A DNA stretch of 64,000 nt from Antiquaquibacter oligotrophicus (GTDB lineage: Bacteria > Actinomycetota > Actinomycetes > Actinomycetales > Microbacteriaceae), in NCBI RefSeq assembly GCF_020535405.1, contig NZ_CP085036.1, forward strand, positions 2,542,001 to 2,606,000. Direction: 5' to 3'. The stretch's first letter is position 1. Each line of letters starts with the position of its first letter. Shown here piece by piece: positions 44,208 to 53,012 of this stretch. The position numbers and the translations under genes are program-made. The notes beneath the pieces were generated by a model. That model saw only the letters and a program-made list of their open reading frames with translations, was not told the origin of the DNA and made no database searches.

Positions 44208-44698
44208 CGACCCCATCAGCACCCGTTTCGGCCACTGCGCTGGTCTCCGTGCTCAGCCATCCGGTTGTGGCGTGGGAGTTCGTCACGGGGCTGGATCCCG
44301 CGAGTTTTTATCCGTCGTACGGGCCCTTGCCGGCCGTCGTCGGTGTGCGTGACCAGTCGGGCGACTGGACAACCGCCGGGCAGGAACGCACTCTTCTGCT
44401 CTCCGACGGTGGGCACGTGGTCGAGCACGTGACGGATGCCGAGTCCCCAACCTTCTTCGCCTACCAACTCAGCGACTTCCAGAGGCTCTTCGGTGTGCTG
44501 GTCTCCGGGGCGCGCGCGGAATGGCGATTCGAGAAGACCGCCCACGGCACGCGCATCCTGTGGACGTACTCGTTTTTCGCAAAACCGGGTCGTCGCCTGA
44601 TCGTCCGCGCGATCGTCAAAGCCTTCTGGTCGCCCTATATGGAGCGGGTACTGCCGGGAATCGCCGCGGCTACGCCGAGCGCATCACGTCGGAGCTGA
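44204..44698 (+). CDS. SRPBCC-fold (polyketide cyclase-like) protein
   Basis: The 164-residue protein contains the START/SRPBCC pattern, with a helix-grip: FVTGLDPASFYPSYGPLPAVVGV, QERTLLLSDGGHVVEHV and a C-terminal long helix (LIVRAIVKAFWSPYMERVLPGI). It may bind a hydrophobic ligand. ATG 44204 overlaps the YidC stop by 4 bp, so the two are translationally coupled. The 3' end overlaps the 3' end of the convergent FBP gene by 29 bp. Confidence 0.7.
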   Translation: MTTPSAPVSATALVSVLSHPVVAWEFVTGLDPASFYPSYGPLPAVVGVRDQSGDWTTAGQERTLLLSDGGHVVEHVTDAESPTFFAYQLSDFQRLFGVLVSGARAEWRFEKTAHGTRILWTYSFFAKPGRRLIVRAIVKAFWSPYMERVLPGIAAATPSASRRS

Positions 44699-45164
44699 AA
44701 GCGTCGATTCGCGACAACAACCCGGCGATGCGTCCTTCGAGCACCTCGGCGGGGGACGGCTGCATGTCGGACGCCGGAGGCAGGATGCGGATGAGGTGCG
44801 AGCACGCCAGATCGGAACAGATGTACGTTCCGATCGTGTTGCCGTCACGGCCAGCTTGGCCGGCCCTCGGGGCGGAGAAGAGCGAAACCTGATCGCTCGG
44901 TTGGGTGATCCTGCACAACGAACACATGGCCGGGATGCCCGATCGTAGGGCGGAGTCGGCCTCGCGAAGAACGATGCCGACGGGGCGGTCATCCTTCCAG
45001 AACACGACGTAGCCGCGTTGGTGAGCTTGCGGGTCGCGCCACCCGAGGTACTCGCGATGGTCCCACATGACTTCGTGGAGGCCGGGGAGGGGTAGTCGTT
45101 CTGTCTCGCCCTGACTGGCGTTGACGAAGCTGGATCTGATGTCCGCTGCGTCTACTGCCTTCAC
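44670..45164 (-). CDS. FBP domain (FusB-like EF-G-binding) protein
   Basis: The 164-residue protein has YLGWRDPQAHQRGYVVFWKDDRPVGIVL and a four-cysteine treble clef (C81, C84, C116, C121), the C-terminal domain of FusB/FBP proteins that bind EF-G and release it from fusidic-acid-stalled ribosomes. Here the N-terminal helical domain is reduced. GTG 45164 has TACGCT 6 nt upstream: leaderless. A 13-bp odd palindrome (ACCGCG-A-CGCGGT, 45177-45189) lies just upstream of that box and may be an operator. Confidence 0.8.
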   Translation of the reverse strand: MKAVDAADIRSSFVNASQGETERLPLPGLHEVMWDHREYLGWRDPQAHQRGYVVFWKDDRPVGIVLREADSALRSGIPAMCSLCRITQPSDQVSLFSAPRAGQAGRDGNTIGTYICSDLACSHLIRILPPASDMQPSPAEVLEGRIAGLLSRIDAFSSDVMRSA

Positions 45165-45191
45165 CGCTCCAGCGTAACCGCGACGCGGTAA

Positions 45192-45830
45192 CTATGCAGT
45201 CAGTCCCGCCTCGACCATGTCGATGACCCGTTGTGTGGTCGCATCGGCATGGGGGCGGGGGAGCGCACGCAGGGGGCCGTCGATGAGGAGCATTGCGAGG
45301 CCGTGGACCGACGACCAGGCCAAAAATTCGGCGCCTTCGCGGCGATGGGGTGGCATCGCGCCCGACGCGACGAGTTCGTCGAGGCTGTCGCCGAGAAGCT
45401 CGAACGGGGTTCGGCCGCTGGGGCCCACGCGAGTCGGGCTCGCGGCCTCCTCGAGGTCCGCCGGGACAAAAAACGCCGTGCGGAACATCCCAGGTTCGTC
45501 GAGGGCGAATCGCACGTAGGCGCTCCCCACGGCACGCAGGTGTCCGCGTGCGATGTCGACGGGATTCGAGGCTGACACGAGCGCGAATTCAGCATCGATG
45601 TGCTCGGCCAGCCGTGCTTGCGCTGCATCAACGACGGCGGCGAGAAGAGCCTCGCGGTCCGCGAAATGGCGGTAGGCGGCATTCGGCGACACCCCGACGC
45701 GCCGTGTCGCCTCTCGCAACACCACCGCATCCGGTCCGCCCGTGCTCGCCAGCTCGATGCCCGCGGAGAGGAGGGCTTGCCGGAGATCACCGTGGTGATA
45801 GCTGGCGCGCGATGGCGATGGAGTCGACAT
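45192..45830 (-). CDS. TetR-family transcriptional regulator
   Basis: The 212-residue protein has the TetR HTH ([47 protein letters not shown]) and an all-helical sensor domain (WHG-type, with [18 protein letters not shown]). ATG 45830 has GAGGGG at 6 nt. It is divergent from a VOC protein gene, with the shared intergenic dyad at 45869-45883. Copies of this dyad at the YCII and DHFR-like promoters suggest that it controls three loci. The ligand is not known. Confidence 0.9.
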   Translation of the reverse strand: MSTPSPSRASYHHGDLRQALLSAGIELASTGGPDAVVLREATRRVGVSPNAAYRHFADREALLAAVVDAAQARLAEHIDAEFALVSASNPVDIARGHLRAVGSAYVRFALDEPGMFRTAFFVPADLEEAASPTRVGPSGRTPFELLGDSLDELVASGAMPPHRREGAEFLAWSSVHGLAMLLIDGPLRALPRPHADATTQRVIDMVEAGLTA

Positions 45831-45868
45831 GGAGTCCCCTCTGGACGGATACCCCATCCTATGCGAGT

Positions 45869-45883
45869 GTGGACAGTGTTTAC
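45869..45883. promoter_or_regulatory. Probable TetR operator between tetR and the VOC gene
   Basis: GTGGACAGTGTTTAC contains the perfect core ACA-G-TGT and the outer GT...AC pair; 12 of 15 bases equal the site at 22345. It is followed by ATCGA as in the other two copies. The site lies 39 bp upstream of tetR and 17 bp upstream of the VOC start, where a repressor would shut down both genes. Confidence 0.55.
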
Positions 45884-45899
45884 ATCGAAGGGGATCATC

Positions 45900-46283
45900 A
45901 TGCTCGGCACTTCTCCCGCTTTCAGCGGCTTTTCCGTGAACGACCTCGACGCTGCCTACGAGTTCTATTCGGGAGTGCTGGGATTGGACGTGGAGCGGTG
46001 GGAGATGGGGTTGCTCAATCTCGCTATCCCCGGAGGCGCGCACGTCGTCATCTATCCGAAGCCCAATCACGAGCCGGCGACCTTCACGGTGCTGAACTTT
46101 CCGGTCGACGACGTCGACACGATCGTCGATGCGCTGTCCGGGCGCGGTGTCGTCTTCGAACGCTACGAGGGACTGAACCAGGACGAGAAAGGTATCTCTC
46201 GAGGTAAGGCGAGCGGTGAGGGGCCCGATATTGCGTGGTTCACCGATCCTGCCGGCAACATCCTGTCGGTCCTGACGGAGTAG
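45900..46283 (+). CDS. VOC (glyoxalase/bleomycin-resistance fold) protein
   Basis: The 127-residue protein has two beta-alpha-beta-beta-beta modules: [24 protein letters not shown] and [25 protein letters not shown], ending [18 protein letters not shown] with the metal-ligand glutamate position replaced. Such proteins handle antibiotics, dioxygenation or glyoxal; no substrate can be named. ATG 45900 has GAAGGGG at 7 nt. It is divergent from the TetR gene and probably controlled by it. Confidence 0.85.
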   Translation: MLGTSPAFSGFSVNDLDAAYEFYSGVLGLDVERWEMGLLNLAIPGGAHVVIYPKPNHEPATFTVLNFPVDDVDTIVDALSGRGVVFERYEGLNQDEKGISRGKASGEGPDIAWFTDPAGNILSVLTE

Positions 46284-46341
46284 GGCACCGCGTACCGACA
46301 GGCGCCGAGTAGCGCGCTGTTCCACCTGCAACACTGGACGC

Positions 46342-47817
46342 GTGCAACGCGAACTCCTCGGACGACTCCGAGATGACCTGGCGGCGGCGGATTACAGTGT
46401 GGACGGCATCCGCGCGCTGTGGGGTGGGGATGCCGCGGCGGCACTCCATCGAGGTCACCGCATCCCCGCTTTACGTGCCCTGCGCGACCAGACGTCGGCT
46501 CGTGCAACCCTCGCGTCCGCGTTTGTGCTCGGCCTTCCCGTAGCGCCCGACGAGCTCGACTCTGCCCTCCCGAGCCTCGGGCTGGCGGGAGCCAACACGC
46601 TGGGGCTCGTCGATGACGGGGGTGCTCCGCTCCTCGACCTCCGACCGTACAGCGTTGTCGACGGTCAGGGCGTTGCCAGTTGGTGGATCGCGTCCGACCT
46701 CGGTGAGCTCGCGCTCGGGCACGCTATCCCGGAGCACCACGTGCTCGGTGTGGGCGGAGCATCCACCACCCTCAGTGGGCTCATGATCGATCGACCTGCG
46801 CGATCGGCTCTGGATCTGGGCACCGGGTGCGGGATCCAAGCACTCCACCTGGCCCGGCACGCCGAACACGTCGTCGCTACCGACATTTCTCAGCGAGCCC
46901 TGGACCTCGCGGCGATGAATGCCGTGCTGAACGACATCGACTCGATCGAGTTTCGGCTCGGTAGTCTCTTCGAGCCTGTCGTCGGAGAGCAGTTCGACCA
47001 CATCGTCTCCAACCCGCCCTTCGTGATCACTCCGCGCTCGACTGGGATTCCCGCGTACGAGTACCGCGACGGCGGAATGGTCGGGGATGCACTCGTCGCC
47101 ACCGTCATCGCGGGTCTGCGGGAGCACCTGCGGCCAGGGGGCTTCGCACAACTTCTCGGCAACTGGGAGTACGGCGCGGTCCCGGGTCTCGAGCGTGCGG
47201 GGGAGTGGGCGGATGCCACGAACCTCGCCTACTGGATCGTGGAGCGCGAACGTCAGTCCGCCGCCGAGTACGCCGAGACGTGGATTCGTGATGGCGGCAC
47301 CGCGGCGGGCCCGGACTTCGACATCTGGTATGACGCCTGGCTCGACGATTTCTCTCGCCGCGGGGTGACGAGCGTTGGCTTCGGGTACCTCGCCTTCCGG
47401 GCACCGGAGCAGTCGGGCGCTACGCCGCTGAGGCGCGCGGAGGAGTACGGAGGGCCTCTGGGCGGTTCCCTGGGTGACCACATCCAGCACGTGTTCGCCG
47501 CCCACGATTGGCTGGAGACCACCGACCTGCTTCAGGCCACGCTGACCGTCGCGGGCGATGTGACGGAGGAGCGCCACTATTGGCCGGGGGCTGAGGATCC
47601 GACGGTGATGCTGCTGCGGCAGGGTTCGGGTTTCGCTCGAAGTGTTCCTGTCGGAACGGCGATTGCGGCCGTCGTCGGCGCGTGTGACGGCGACCTTCCC
47701 GTCGGGGTGATTTGTGCGGCCGTGGCCGACCTGATGGGCGTGGATTATGGCCAGTTGACGGCCGAGATTCTGCCCCCACTTCGGGAGCTCGTTGTGACGG
47801 GATTTCTACTGCCGTAG
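46342..47817 (+). CDS. Class I SAM-dependent methyltransferase (HemK/PrmC-like core, DUF7059 type)
   Basis: The 491-residue protein has an N-terminal domain of about 150 residues, a methyltransferase core with motif I ALDLGTGCGIQALHLA and NPPF (motif IV), and a C-terminal domain of about 170 residues. The NPPF motif suggests N-methylation of a protein glutamine or a nucleobase. GTG 46342 is the start; no ribosome site is visible. Long C-terminal extension and isolated position distinguish it from PrmC. Target unknown. Confidence 0.82.
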   Translation: MQRELLGRLRDDLAAADYSVDGIRALWGGDAAAALHRGHRIPALRALRDQTSARATLASAFVLGLPVAPDELDSALPSLGLAGANTLGLVDDGGAPLLDLRPYSVVDGQGVASWWIASDLGELALGHAIPEHHVLGVGGASTTLSGLMIDRPARSALDLGTGCGIQALHLARHAEHVVATDISQRALDLAAMNAVLNDIDSIEFRLGSLFEPVVGEQFDHIVSNPPFVITPRSTGIPAYEYRDGGMVGDALVATVIAGLREHLRPGGFAQLLGNWEYGAVPGLERAGEWADATNLAYWIVERERQSAAEYAETWIRDGGTAAGPDFDIWYDAWLDDFSRRGVTSVGFGYLAFRAPEQSGATPLRRAEEYGGPLGGSLGDHIQHVFAAHDWLETTDLLQATLTVAGDVTEERHYWPGAEDPTVMLLRQGSGFARSVPVGTAIAAVVGACDGDLPVGVICAAVADLMGVDYGQLTAEILPPLRELVVTGFLLP

Positions 47818-47869
47818 CGGTCGTTCTGCTGGCACACTGGTGCGACCTCGCTACCAATGAAGGAGCCTC

Positions 47870-49318
47870 GTGTCCGCAGCCACACCCACGAACCGTAAGG
47901 TCATCGGACTCGCGATCGCTGGTGCGGTCGGCGGCTTCCTTTTCGGGTTCGATTCGTCTGTCGTCAACGGGGCAGTCGATGCCATCCGCAGCGACTTCTC
48001 GCTCGGTGCCGCGCTCACCGGTTTCGCCGTGGCCGTCGCCCTCCTCGGCTGTGCCGTGGGCGCCGTGCTCGCTGGCCGCCTGGCCGACCGACTCGGTCGT
48101 GTGCCCGTCATGCTCATCGGTTCCGTGCTCTTCATTGCGAGCGCGATCGGAGCGGCATTCGCCGGTGGCGTCGCCGACCTCATCCTGTGGCGTGTGATCG
48201 GAGGCCTCGGCATCGGAATCGCGTCGGTGATCGCGCCCGCCTACATCGCCGAGATCTCGCCGTCCGATATGCGCGGGCGCCTCGGTTCGCTCCAGCAGTT
48301 GGCGATCACCGTCGGTATTTTCGCGGCGCTCCTCTCCGATGCGGTGTTTGCCGATGCCGCCGGGGGAGCCACCGAGGTCATCGCCGGTCTCGATGCGTGG
48401 CGATGGATGTTCCTGGTCGGGGTCGTTCCGGGTGTCGTGTACGGCGTCCTCGCACTCCGGCTTCCCGAATCGCCGAGATACCTCGTGCTCAAGGGACACG
48501 AGGCGAAAGCTCGGGTTGTGTTCGAGAAGTACTGGCCAGGGCAGGACGCGGATGCTGCGATCGGAGACATCCGTGACTCCCTCGCCAAGGATGCCGAGGC
48601 CAAACGCACCGGAACGCTCCTCTCACCCCGCACGGGCCTGAAACCGATCGTGTGGATCGGCATCGCACTCTCGGTGTTCCAGCAGTTCGTGGGAATCAAC
48701 GTGATTTTCTACTACTCGACGGAGCTGTGGTCGTCGGTCGGTTTCCCGGAGTCGGCCTCGTTCGGCATCTCGGTGGCGACGGGGATCGTCAACATCGCGG
48801 TGACACTCGTGGCGATTGCGCTCGTCGACCGGGTCGGTCGGCGCCCCATCCTTCTCACGGGCTCGCTCGGCATGGCGGTTTCCCTCGGTGTGATGGCTCT
48901 CGCCTTCAGCCAAGCGACGGTGACAAGCGACGGCCCGCAGCTCGAGGGTGCCTGGGGGCCCGTGGCCCTCGTTGCCGCAAACATTTTTGTGATCGCCTTC
49001 GGAGTGTCGTGGGGACCACTCGTGTGGGTTCTTCTCGGCGAGATCTTCCCGAACTCGATCCGCGCCAAGGCTCTCGGGGTCGCCGCCGGAGCCCAGTGGA
49101 TCGCCAACTTCGTTGTCACCGTGAGCTTCCCCTCACTCTCCGCCTTCTCGCTACCGCTGACGTACGGTGCGTATGCGATATTCGCCGCACTGTCGTTCCT
49201 TTTTGTGCTGCGCCTCATCCCGGAGACGAAGGGAACGAGCCTCGAGGATGCCGACACGCTCCTCGACCGCGGTGCGCGCTCCGGTGGTGCTGATCCGCGT
49301 CATACAGTGTCTGCATGA
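47870..49318 (+). CDS. Sugar porter family MFS transporter
   Basis: The 482-residue protein has 12 hydrophobic segments and the sugar-porter motifs: GFLFGFDSSVVNGA, RLADRLGRVPVML, the PESPRYL motif (after helix 6), QQFVGINVIFYYS (sugar site), DRVGRRPILL and PETKGTSLEDAD. It most likely imports a hexose by proton symport; not assigned further. GTG 47870 has AAGGAG 5 nt upstream. The stop overlaps the start of the next gene by 4 bp. Confidence 0.9.
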   Translation: MSAATPTNRKVIGLAIAGAVGGFLFGFDSSVVNGAVDAIRSDFSLGAALTGFAVAVALLGCAVGAVLAGRLADRLGRVPVMLIGSVLFIASAIGAAFAGGVADLILWRVIGGLGIGIASVIAPAYIAEISPSDMRGRLGSLQQLAITVGIFAALLSDAVFADAAGGATEVIAGLDAWRWMFLVGVVPGVVYGVLALRLPESPRYLVLKGHEAKARVVFEKYWPGQDADAAIGDIRDSLAKDAEAKRTGTLLSPRTGLKPIVWIGIALSVFQQFVGINVIFYYSTELWSSVGFPESASFGISVATGIVNIAVTLVAIALVDRVGRRPILLTGSLGMAVSLGVMALAFSQATVTSDGPQLEGAWGPVALVAANIFVIAFGVSWGPLVWVLLGEIFPNSIRAKALGVAAGAQWIANFVVTVSFPSLSAFSLPLTYGAYAIFAALSFLFVLRLIPETKGTSLEDADTLLDRGARSGGADPRHTVSA

Positions 49319-51048
49319 CCGACGAGACACCGCAGAAGGACGACACGCCAACAGGCCCGTCGCGCCGAGCCTTCCTACGGTCGGCAGCGGTCGGGGTCGG
49401 CGGGTTTGCTGCGGGTGCTGCCGCCGCTGGCGGCATCGCGGCCGCAGTCAACTCGACGCGTGCGCCCGCGGGTTTCGACCCCCTGGAGCCGCGACACGAG
49501 CCGGGCTTCGATCATGTCGTGACGGTGATGTACGAGAACCGTTCCTTCGACAACATCCTGGGGTACCTGTACGGGGTTGACGAGAAGTCTGGTTCCTCGG
49601 ACTTCGACGGACTCGCGCAGGGCAGCTATTCCAATCCCGGGCCACAGGGAGATTCGGTTCCCGCCCACCCGTACAGCGGCAGCACCGACGAGATCATGCG
49701 CCACCCCCAGCCCGACCCGGGGGAGACCTACCCGCACGTCAATACACAGCTGTTCGGAATCATCGACCCGAAGACCAACGCCGAGCTCCACGAGCATCCG
49801 CTCGCTGCCCCCTACAACGCGCCGAAGCCCGGCGACAAACCCGACATGTCGGGGTTCGTCAAGGACTACATCGTCAACTACAAGCGCATCAAGAAAGGCG
49901 CAGACCCCTCATCCGATGAATACGCGGTGGCGATGGGGTCCTTCACGCCAGAGATGTTGCCGGTGTTCAGCGCGATTGCCAAGGGTTTCGCGGTTTTTGA
50001 CGCCTGGTACTGCGGCGTTCCCTCGCAAACCTTCTGCAACCGGTCGTTTTTTCACGCCTCGACGTCGCACGGTTTCGTCACGAACAAGGATCTGGGCGGT
50101 TACGACAAGTGGATCGATGCTCCGGCGGAGCCCACGATCTTCAACCGGCTCGAGGAGGCCGGGCTCAGTTGGCGGGTGTACTACGACGTGGATCAGATGG
50201 TCTCGTTCACCGGTGTCCTGCATGCGCCGGTGTTGCAGCAGTACTGGAAGTCCAACTTCCGCAGCATGGAACAGTTCTTCGACGACGTCGAGAAGGGCAA
50301 TCTTCCGGCCTACTCGTTCATCGAACCTCGGATGGTTTTCAACCACAACGACATGCACCCACCGGTCGGCGTTCTCCGCGAGGGTGATGAGGACGGCGTC
50401 GAAGTCTTCAACGGCGCCCTCTCCGACGTACGCGCGGGGGAGGCTCTTCTCCACTCCATCTACTCGGCACTGCGCACCGCTGATTCTGACACCGGCTCCA
50501 ACGCCATGAACACAGCGCTGCTCGTCACCTTCGACGAGCACGGCGGTACCTACGATCACGTCGCACCCCCGACGGCGGTTCCCCCAACGCAGGACGCTCC
50601 GGAAGGGGAGATGGGCTTCCGATTCGACAGACTCGGATGCCGTGTGCCCGCGATCCTCGTGAGCGCCTACACCGCCGCCGGAACGGTCATCCACGACGAA
50701 ATGCACCACGGCTCGCTTATCGCGTCCCTCAATCGTCTCCACGGCCTGAGCCCCTTGACGAGGCGGGATGCGACGGCCAATACCTTCCTCAATGCGGTGA
50801 ACCTTTCGACTCCACGGCAGCCGTGGGAATGGCCGATCACCCACCCGCAGTACCTTCCGACAAACCCGGAAAGCGTTCCGCAGCCGAGCGACAAACACAA
50901 AAAGCGCGAGCTGTCGGCGCCCGCTCAGGGCTTACTCGGGCTGTTGCTGGCCAAGTACGAACCCGACGTTCCGGTGCCGCAGACGTACGGCGACGCCTAC
51001 GACGTGCTGGTCAAACACGGTAAGGGTCTGTTCGGCGATCGGGACTAG
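49315..51048 (+). CDS. Tat-exported phospholipase C/acid phosphatase-type phosphoesterase
   Basis: The 577-residue protein has a Tat signal (SRRAFLRSAAVGVGGFAAG, RR at 17-18) and the catalytic N-terminal motif VVTVMYENRSFDNILGYLYG, with THEHGG-type FDEHGGTYDHV later, the metal-binding histidine/aspartate residues of the phospholipase C/AcpA family. It would act outside the cell on phospholipids or phosphoesters. ATG 49315 overlaps the transporter stop; TACAGT 6 nt upstream could also drive a leaderless mRNA. Confidence 0.85.
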   Translation: MTDETPQKDDTPTGPSRRAFLRSAAVGVGGFAAGAAAAGGIAAAVNSTRAPAGFDPLEPRHEPGFDHVVTVMYENRSFDNILGYLYGVDEKSGSSDFDGLAQGSYSNPGPQGDSVPAHPYSGSTDEIMRHPQPDPGETYPHVNTQLFGIIDPKTNAELHEHPLAAPYNAPKPGDKPDMSGFVKDYIVNYKRIKKGADPSSDEYAVAMGSFTPEMLPVFSAIAKGFAVFDAWYCGVPSQTFCNRSFFHASTSHGFVTNKDLGGYDKWIDAPAEPTIFNRLEEAGLSWRVYYDVDQMVSFTGVLHAPVLQQYWKSNFRSMEQFFDDVEKGNLPAYSFIEPRMVFNHNDMHPPVGVLREGDEDGVEVFNGALSDVRAGEALLHSIYSALRTADSDTGSNAMNTALLVTFDEHGGTYDHVAPPTAVPPTQDAPEGEMGFRFDRLGCRVPAILVSAYTAAGTVIHDEMHHGSLIASLNRLHGLSPLTRRDATANTFLNAVNLSTPRQPWEWPITHPQYLPTNPESVPQPSDKHKKRELSAPAQGLLGLLLAKYEPDVPVPQTYGDAYDVLVKHGKGLFGDRD

Positions 51049-51107
51049 CACCGCGCATTCACGCTTTTCTCACCATTCACGAAGGCTGCTCTGCGACACT
51101 CGTGGTC

Positions 51108-51515
51108 ATGATCCGGCGCCGACACCTGCTTGTGCTCGTCGCCTTCCTCTACATCGGCATGCTCGTGGGGCTCACTTTCGTGCCGGGTGCGACGTCGGGA
51201 CGTCAGTGGTGGTGGCTTCCCGTAGTCCTCTTTATGCCGGTCGGGTTCCTGCTCACGCTCATGATGGGCCGTCGTCGCTGGTGGGTTGCCATCGGTTTTG
51301 GTGTGCTCGGGGCCGCGTGGGTTGAAGCCGCTCAGACCATTTGGATGCCGGACGGTTCGGCATCGGTCCTCGATATCGTGCTTTCCAGCATCGGGGCCGT
51401 GCTCGGCGTTGTCATCGGTGTGATCGTGATCTCGGCGCGGCTCGAATCCATTCGTTCACATGCTGTTCCCAGCATCGTCCCGCAGGCTGGAAGTCGGGGA
51501 ATTCCCCAGGACTAG
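51108..51515 (+). CDS. VanZ-like family membrane protein
   Basis: The 135-residue protein has four hydrophobic segments with the VanZ-like pattern: FLYIGMLVGLTFVPG, WWWLPVVLFMPVGFLLTLMMGRRRWW, WVEAAQTIW and SVLDIVLSSIGAVLGVVIG, where the E-Q and D-x2-N-like residues are family hallmarks. Function is not known (VanZ gives teicoplanin resistance). ATG 51108 is preferred over GTG 51102. The 135-bp gap to the next gene shows nothing further. Confidence 0.8.
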   Translation: MIRRRHLLVLVAFLYIGMLVGLTFVPGATSGRQWWWLPVVLFMPVGFLLTLMMGRRRWWVAIGFGVLGAAWVEAAQTIWMPDGSASVLDIVLSSIGAVLGVVIGVIVISARLESIRSHAVPSIVPQAGSRGIPQD

Positions 51516-51650
51516 TTCGAGCCGGCAGGGTGATACCGCCGCGACTCGGTCCCTGTCTGCGCGGTGGCTGTTCGCCACCCTCGCCTGACCGTTCCATGCC
51601 GCGATGCATCCCTAGCCGTGTCGTGCGCCGCACCATCGAGGATTTCACGC

Positions 51651-52322
51651 TTGCCCCAGTACCGCCGTTCCACCCGTGCTCTGCACCGCCGACAGGTGTC
51701 CCCCTACGTCGGGTTGCTCTCTCTCAACAAGCGCAGCAGGGCCCTCGCGGCCCTCGCGTGCGCCTACGCCTTCATGAGCATCCCCGCGCTGCCCGCGTCG
51801 GCGACACCTGTCGCCCTCGAGACCCGTGCACCAGGCCAGGCATTTCTCGCCCAGGCGTATCTCCCCGTGCCCGCGGTTCGTGACGGGTTCGGCGTGACGG
51901 AGTTCTCCCTCGTACAGTGGCCGGTTCCCGCGAACACGACCATGACGAGCGATTACGGCTACCGCAATTGCGCCGGATGCTCGTCAGACCACAAGGGGAT
52001 CGATTTGACCCCGGGAGACGGTTACCCAATCGAGTCGGTCGCCGACGGCATTGTCGTCGAAGCGGCCGAAGACAGCGGCGGCCTCGGTGTCCACGTGGTC
52101 GTTGAGCACAACATCGACGGTCAGGTCGTGCGCACCGTCTACGCCCACATGCGCTACGGATCGATCGCCCACTCCGCGGGAGAAACCGTGGCTCGCGGGG
52201 ACCAACTCGGACTGGTGGGAAACACCGGCGCGAGCACGGGATCGCACCTGCACTTCGAGGTGATCGTCGACGACGTTCAGATCAACCCGCTGACATGGCT
52301 TCTCGAGCACGCTAATAGCTGA
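51651..52322 (+). CDS. M23 family (LytM-type) peptidase, exported
   Basis: The 223-residue protein has a basic N-terminus and membrane/signal segment (RALAALACAYAFMSIPALPASA), then an M23 domain: HKGIDL (zinc His and Asp) and SHLHFEV (catalytic HxH), with YAHMRYGS. It probably trims peptidoglycan cross-links. The start is uncertain: TTG 51651 has a GAGGA site 8 nt upstream; GTG 51696 (MSPYVGLLSLNKRSRA) is the alternative. A second M23 protein lies at 55040. Confidence 0.8.
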   Translation: MPQYRRSTRALHRRQVSPYVGLLSLNKRSRALAALACAYAFMSIPALPASATPVALETRAPGQAFLAQAYLPVPAVRDGFGVTEFSLVQWPVPANTTMTSDYGYRNCAGCSSDHKGIDLTPGDGYPIESVADGIVVEAAEDSGGLGVHVVVEHNIDGQVVRTVYAHMRYGSIAHSAGETVARGDQLGLVGNTGASTGSHLHFEVIVDDVQINPLTWLLEHANS

Positions 52323-52394
52323 ATCAAGCAGAATCCTCAGACGGCATCCCTAGAGTGAGAGCGGCGGCACAGCGCCGCCGGATGGAGAACTCTC

Positions 52395-52949
52395 ATGGGA
52401 TTCCTTGACCGCCTCTTCGGTGCCGAGCCAGCCGAGCAGACCCCACCTCCGCGCCGGCAGCGTAACGACGACGAGATCGCCGTCGAGCGCTATCGTTACC
52501 TCCTCCGCACCGCGCCGCCGGAGACGATCGAGCACGTGCACACCGAGGCCTTTGCGAAGCTCACGGATGCTCAGCGCTCCATGATCTTCGACGAGTTGAC
52601 CGCGAACGCCCCAGCGGGCGAAGCTCCCCGCGGCAACGACGCGCGTTCGCTCGCCCAGTCGGCCACGCGCTCCGAACTGCGCCAGCCTGGCACCATGGAG
52701 CGTTCCTTCCAGGGTCCGAGCTTCGGCTCGATGGTCGGCAGCTCCCTGCTCGGCACGATCGCGGGTTACGTCATCGGGTCCGCGATCGTCGGTGCGTTTC
52801 TGCCGCCTGCGGATGCTTCAGCCGATGCTGGCGCGGACACCGGTGCCGAGTCGGCCGATGCGGGGGGAGCCGGCGACTCCGGTGACGGTCTCGGCGATTT
52901 CGGGGGAGCAGACTTCGGTGGCGATTTCGGCGGCGACTTCGGGTTCTAG
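52395..52949 (+). CDS. Hypothetical protein with DFGGDFGG repeats
   Basis: The 184-residue protein has a soluble N-terminal half (YLLRTAPPETIEHVHTEAFAKLTDAQRSMIFDELTANAP, like a conserved actinobacterial helix motif), a hydrophobic glycine-rich stretch (GSMVGSSLLGTIAGYVIGSAIVGAF) and an acidic glycine-rich tail with GGDFGG repeats. ATG 52395 has GGAGA-type site. Function unknown; the tail is probably disordered. Confidence 0.75.
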   Translation: MGFLDRLFGAEPAEQTPPPRRQRNDDEIAVERYRYLLRTAPPETIEHVHTEAFAKLTDAQRSMIFDELTANAPAGEAPRGNDARSLAQSATRSELRQPGTMERSFQGPSFGSMVGSSLLGTIAGYVIGSAIVGAFLPPADASADAGADTGAESADAGGAGDSGDGLGDFGGADFGGDFGGDFGF

Positions 52950-53012
52950 TCGCCTCGATCGTGAGCGCCGTGTCATCCCTGATGCGGCCGTGCGCGGCGG
53001 TACCCTCGTCCG

